From Nymphaea colorata (Eukaryota; Streptophyta; Magnoliopsida; Nymphaeales; Nymphaeaceae): 64,000 nt of DNA. The notes under the pieces were generated by a model that worked only from the letters and a program-made list of their open reading frames with translations, was not told the DNA's origin and made no database searches. How positions within the stretch are numbered: the first letter of the stretch is position 1; each line of letters opens with the position of its first letter. Shown here piece by piece: positions 59,804 to 64,000 of this stretch. Where the stretch lies: assembly GCF_008831285.2 (NCBI RefSeq), contig NC_045142.1:7230713-7294712 (forward strand), given 5' to 3'. The position numbers were made by a program, and so were the translations under genes.

Positions 59804-62800
59804 TTAGCCATCACTTTGTAATTTGTAGTACTTGGCACAAATGATATAGTAAACGAAATTGATACCTCCCAGCACAGCAAGCATCCAGTAGACATTGTCA
59901 AGATGCCCCTGGTTTATATCATCGTTAAGCCATTCTGTGGCTTTTCCAACCAGATCTACAACAGTTGCACTTAAGTAAAACCCAATTCCCATTGTCAATG
60001 ACATCATAGAGGTGCCTGTGTTCTTAAGTGATGCTGGGAATTCTTGGTAGTACAAACTCACTTGCCCTGGATAGTAGAAAGCTGAGCCAGCTCCAATGAG
60101 TGCAAGTGGTGGCATTAGCCAAAGGGCTGTCATTGGTGCCATTACCTCAGGCCCATCTCCAAGCCCATGTATATGCACTGCTTGCAGCCTCCTTCTTTCA
60201 ACATATGCCATTGGCAGCCAAGCCAACAATGTTTACAACATGTCCTACACCAATAAGATTAAGGATTGTAGGGACCGACGGGTAATGATTCGGCAAAATG
60301 TGTAAAAGAATCTGTCGATTATTGGTAGGAAAATCACCATGCTGACAAAAACAAAAACCTGGAAAGAAGCAGCAGGGATCTTAAAGTGATGACTTAAAGA
60401 GCGATCCATGGTAAGGGCCTGCAAAATTGTAAGATTAGCCTGAATGCCAGTGGCAACATTGAGGAAGATCCCAGTGGACCACAGAGGAAACAAATTGAGC
60501 AAAGTCTTGAGGTCCTCAACTTCTTGTATAGAGCAGAGTCGCCAGGGCTTCGCTATTGAGCCATCTGAATGGATGTCACCCTCTGTTATGACAGCTGCTT
60601 TATTGATGAATCTGTAGAAATAAGAAAGCTTTCATCACTTTTAAAAGAAGGTACTGTAAGAATTGATGTCACAAGCTGGGGTCTAGTCTCAAAGGAACTA
60701 CTTCCATTATCCAGAAGGTGTAAATGCTTTGGTTTGAGATTTGATTCGGATTTCCTGTTTCTCAATTTTTTCTGGTAAGAATCTGTTTCCTTTGTTTTTA
60801 GTTTGAACTGAATCTAAGCCATTTGCACCCCTAAAATGTCATGACTTAACCAGTTTTACATCATAAGACAAGCTGAACAGTCTTGGATATTGATGAATCA
60901 CCAAGTAATATGTATTGTACCTGAACCTAGAAGTCAGCTGTGGATGCTTGGCGTTTGGATCATTCCCATGATGGTAGTTGGCTTCATTCACTGATAATCT
61001 AGCCATGTTCTTCCGAATTGCACTGACCACAACATGTGCTAAGCTGACAAAGGGACTGCCTTTCGGCCTCACGTTCCGGTAGCAGCGTTTGCCTATAACA
61101 AACAGGATGAAGCTGATGACATTGAGCACTGTACAGGCTCCGTAGCTCCAGTTCCATCCTACAATGTCCATGATGTAAACAACTGCTGTGAATGCAACTA
61201 CCATCGCAATTGTGGTTGAGAAGAAGAACCAGTTAACGAAAACTTCCTGATCCTTTTTCTTATTAAACTGGTTCGCACCCATTGCCACAAAGGTGAAGCT
61301 TGTACCCCCAGCACCAAGCGTTGTTACTCCAAAGGCTAAGCATAAAAAGGCAAACTGGAGCGGTGAGGGGGGAGGACATCGGCCCAGTGAATGATCACAT
61401 GAAGGTGGCCCTAGTGCTGGCACCACTGTAGTGAACGTTAACAACAGAGTCCCCTGCATGTTGAAAAATTCCCCAGCCTAATTAAGTTGCTGAAGTTCAG
61501 TAGGCTTCAGAAAGAATATGGGAACGAAATGCATGCTAACCAAGAAGCATCAAACATTCTTTTCTATTCTATCTGTGTCACAGATATATGGGATGATTTG
61601 CCTATTAATTTAAGGAGAAAATGCAACTGCCAGACTGTTATTCTTTCGTTCTTTGTATCTTGATTTTATTTACCAAGTTAGGTCCATGTAGATGGGTTCA
61701 GAGGAATGTAACTGAATCGGATCAGGTATCAGTGATTTGTATTTTTCTTTCAGCTGTAAGCAATCCGATCCGAGAGATATCATCTATATATTTTACTGAT
61801 CCTAATTAGACCCATTTTCACCCTCATGGATTCTTCATGGTTGATTCAGTTATAGTCTATGTTAAAATAGAAATTATCCTAATTCGACGCGTTTTCACGC
61901 TCATGGATTCTTCATGGTTCATTCAGTCATAGTCTGTGTTCAAAGAGGAAGAGAAAACTGATACTTCGGTAGCTTACAGAAGAAAGAAATCATTTCTTTT
62001 GTTTTGGATTTTGTGGGTATGGATTTGGATTTTTTGGGGAGTGTGGGCCTAAAAACTGGTTCGGCAGTCGAATAGGCCTAGTTGCTCATTTGATGAATCG
62101 GCCAGTTCAGCAATTCACTTTGCCCGTCTAGGAAAATGTAAAAAATATGAAAATAGATACTTTTTTAAATAAAAAGCGATCACAAAAATTATAAATCGAT
62201 TAAAATAAAAAAAACTTGTTAAAATAGTTTATTAACTGACACGAGGCACTCTTGAATCGGCCACTGAGATTGACCGATTCAGTTTGAGTTTAATGACATT
62301 GATTTTTGGTTTGTCTGTTGAGTACCAAATTCCATTACAGAATCCGCTTTCCCCGGCACTTATACTGTCAGTATTGCACACTGCTGACGTCCTGACTCCA
62401 TTATTATTTAATGTCACCTTTCTTACTCCAAACAAAACAGAAGAAATAATTGACTCGATTATTAAAAGCAGTCAAACTTCAAAACTAGAGACTGAATTTT
62501 TATACTGCCCGTGGCCACGTTGTGAGCTGATCATGACATCAGCTTTCGCCACGCTATGCCGGATTCTCGATATTGAAAGGATAACCGAATTAAGAAGGGA
62601 AAACATACCAGGGAAGAGATAAGGGTGGCTATGGCGATGGTTGAGAAGCACCCCAAGTAAGAATCACACAGGATGGCACCGGCAACGGGCGTCAAATTCA
62701 TGAGCGAGTTGATTATGTTGGTAATTTGGGACGCTCTGATACTGTTGATGTTAAACTTGTGATCGAGGAACTGCAGGAGGTCCGTGGTTACTCCATAAAT

Positions 62801-63365
62801 GGCAACAGTTGAGCTCATTGCACATCCTGCAGTTGAAAATGAATGACAATGAGAAGATTATTTCTGCAGTCCCATCAGTTGAAGCATCTGTAGTTTGAAA
62901 AAACATGAGAAAACAAATGAATGTTCTAATAAAGAGCATGTGGTGGTGAGAAGAAAGCCGGTGGACTACGGTAGAGCAGAAGACATCGATTCATGTTGAA
63001 ACTCTGCAACTCTGCACTCTGAAATTTTATCTACTGTTTTCCCTCAAGGCAGGGGACGCCTCCACGTTTGGCAGTCAGGGGCTTAGATCTATTAAATTGC
63101 TTGGTCTTTGAAGGGCTCCTTATGGTGTTAGACAAAGAAAAGAAAAGGAGGGAATGATAGATAGTTCAGTGCCAGGGATGCATATCCCTGACCGGAAAAG
63201 TAATAAATTTCGGTCGGTTGGCGGAGAGGCCGGAGGCTTACCGATGATCAGAAGTGCTGGAATCCATCCACCATCTTTCCTAACAGAAGCTGGTTGTTCG
63301 GTTTGCCCCTCCAGAGTTTCCATGGGAAGAGATGATGTGTTGCCATCAGGGGCTGAAGAAGCCAT
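59804..63365 (-). pseudogene. Gene F: NPF2 (NAXT-type) transporter, close copy of E with two cancelling frameshifts
   Basis: Exons are 63242-63365, 62609-62826, 60921-61453 and 59804-60611, with exactly the same lengths as gene E (124, 218, 533, 808 bp). Start, splice sites and stop are conserved. Exon 4 has two indels relative to E: one G missing near 60271-60273 ('gtagggacc' versus 'gtaggggacc') and one extra T at 60211-60212 ('gccattggc' versus 'gccatggc'). Between them about 20 codons are out of frame and include TAG and TAA stops, the first at 60245-60247. As written, about 404 correct residues are followed by 9 wrong ones, and the last third is lost. Outside this patch the frame is intact and would give 560 residues. 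It is either a very young pseudogene or a functional gene with two consensus errors. Confidence 0.8.
61823..61940. repeat. 77-bp tandem repeat in intron 2 of gene F
   Basis: 'ctcatggattcttcatggtt' is at 61823 and 61900. Intron 2 of gene E has a related pair of pieces near 50310-50415. Confidence 0.75.
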
Positions 63366-64000
63366 GCTTGTTTCTCCTTTGTTACTGCTCCTGTTTCAAA
63401 CTCTCTCTTCTTATGGTAATAAAAGACAGCTGAAAATGATAGTGTATTTAGCAATTGACAATATCATTTTATACATAAAAAGAGCAGAAACAACTTGATT
63501 AATACGAGACAAATACATTTCGTAAGTGACAAAGCCACTTTTTATACATAAAAATTAAGAGCTGTGACATTTGGGTCAGATTATTATTGCCCAAAATCTG
63601 CTCCAAATCCAAAGTAGAACCAACTAATCAAATCCAAATCCGCTCTGACGTTTGTGGTGCTTTTATTTAATCTAGTTTACAATGTGCGTCCTCTTAGAAT
63701 AGAAGACAAATTTGCAATTGCACGTTTTGGATTTGAATACTAAATAAACCTACTTCCTGTTTCTTCTTATCATTTGTGATATTAAATTCAAATTAATTTG
63801 GACTTTGTACAGTCAAGAAAAGCGTGCTGAGCTTAACAATGGCACGCAGCAGGGAAAATAAAAACGCCATAGCAACTTGCTTCGCCAATATAAATAGTGA
63901 GTCAACCTATAATTGGATCCACATTGGGGGCCTAGTGCACAGAGCCCTATGAAGTGTAAAAATAAAAAAATGATTGGATGAGTGAGGATAAAGTGCTTCA
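63366..64000 (-). promoter_or_regulatory. Upstream region of gene F
   Basis: It is closely similar to the gene E upstream region (about 51890-52830), including words such as 'tgcccaaaatctgctcc' and 'caacttgcttcgccaata'. It therefore probably contains the promoter. No individual motif can be assigned with confidence. Confidence 0.45.

Noticed and set aside
60205-60275. Programmed frameshifting to explain the paired indels in gene F
   Set aside because: No slippery site or precedent in this family, and the stops between the indels would need two precise shifts; a recent mutation or sequence error is simpler.

Overview
This is nuclear DNA from a flowering plant. Its genes are interrupted by GT-AG introns, the spacers are AT-rich, and both spacers and introns are littered with microsatellites, MITE-like elements and decayed plant retrotransposon and CACTA transposon pieces. 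The lineage cannot be fixed from this window alone.

The only recognisable genes are six tandem copies of one transporter family, all on the minus strand. They belong to the NRT1/PTR family (NPF), in the NPF2 group that contains the Arabidopsis NAXT nitrate-excretion transporters. Each copy has the same four-exon plan: a short N-terminal exon ending in phase 1, a 218-bp exon with the first membrane segments and the DSYLG motif, a 524- or 533-bp exon, and a last exon of about 810 bp. Working leftwards along the minus strand, I call them genes F (63365-59804), E (51889-48376), D (38234-33493), C (28635-23343), B (15698-10239) and A (2857 to beyond the left edge). A-D form one subgroup with long introns and a shared 5' leader. 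E and F are a younger pair with short introns, and their similarity extends into promoter and 3' flank.

C (571 aa), D (572 aa) and E (560 aa) read as intact. B has a 2-bp deletion in exon 4 and is probably a pseudogene. F has two single-base indels about 60 bp apart that cancel in length but create stops between them, so it is either a very young pseudogene or carries sequence errors. A is cut by the window edge after exon 2. All copies lack the ExxER proton-coupling motif of ordinary NPF symporters, as expected for NAXT-type proteins.

The spacers hold: LINE reverse-transcriptase fragments near A, B and D; a Ty1/copia RNase H fragment (46.2-46.8 kb); a copia 5' LTR with primer-binding site and partial gag (58.7-59.7 kb); a CACTA TNP2 transposase remnant (57.65-58.6 kb); CACTA-like ends (about 7.6 and 16.4 kb); a family of 385-430-bp hAT-like elements, one with a paralogous empty site and one nested inside another element; and many short tandem repeats. 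The array grew by duplication of whole gene-plus-flank units: homologous 3' flanks lie at 8.07-10.24, 20.87-23.34 and about 31.0-33.49 kb, and homologous upstream blocks follow A, B and D. Gene C has lost the shared promoter block. I saw no tRNA, rRNA or CRISPR, and no evidence of a new multi-gene system. The main interest is the birth-and-decay dynamics of this NAXT-type cluster.
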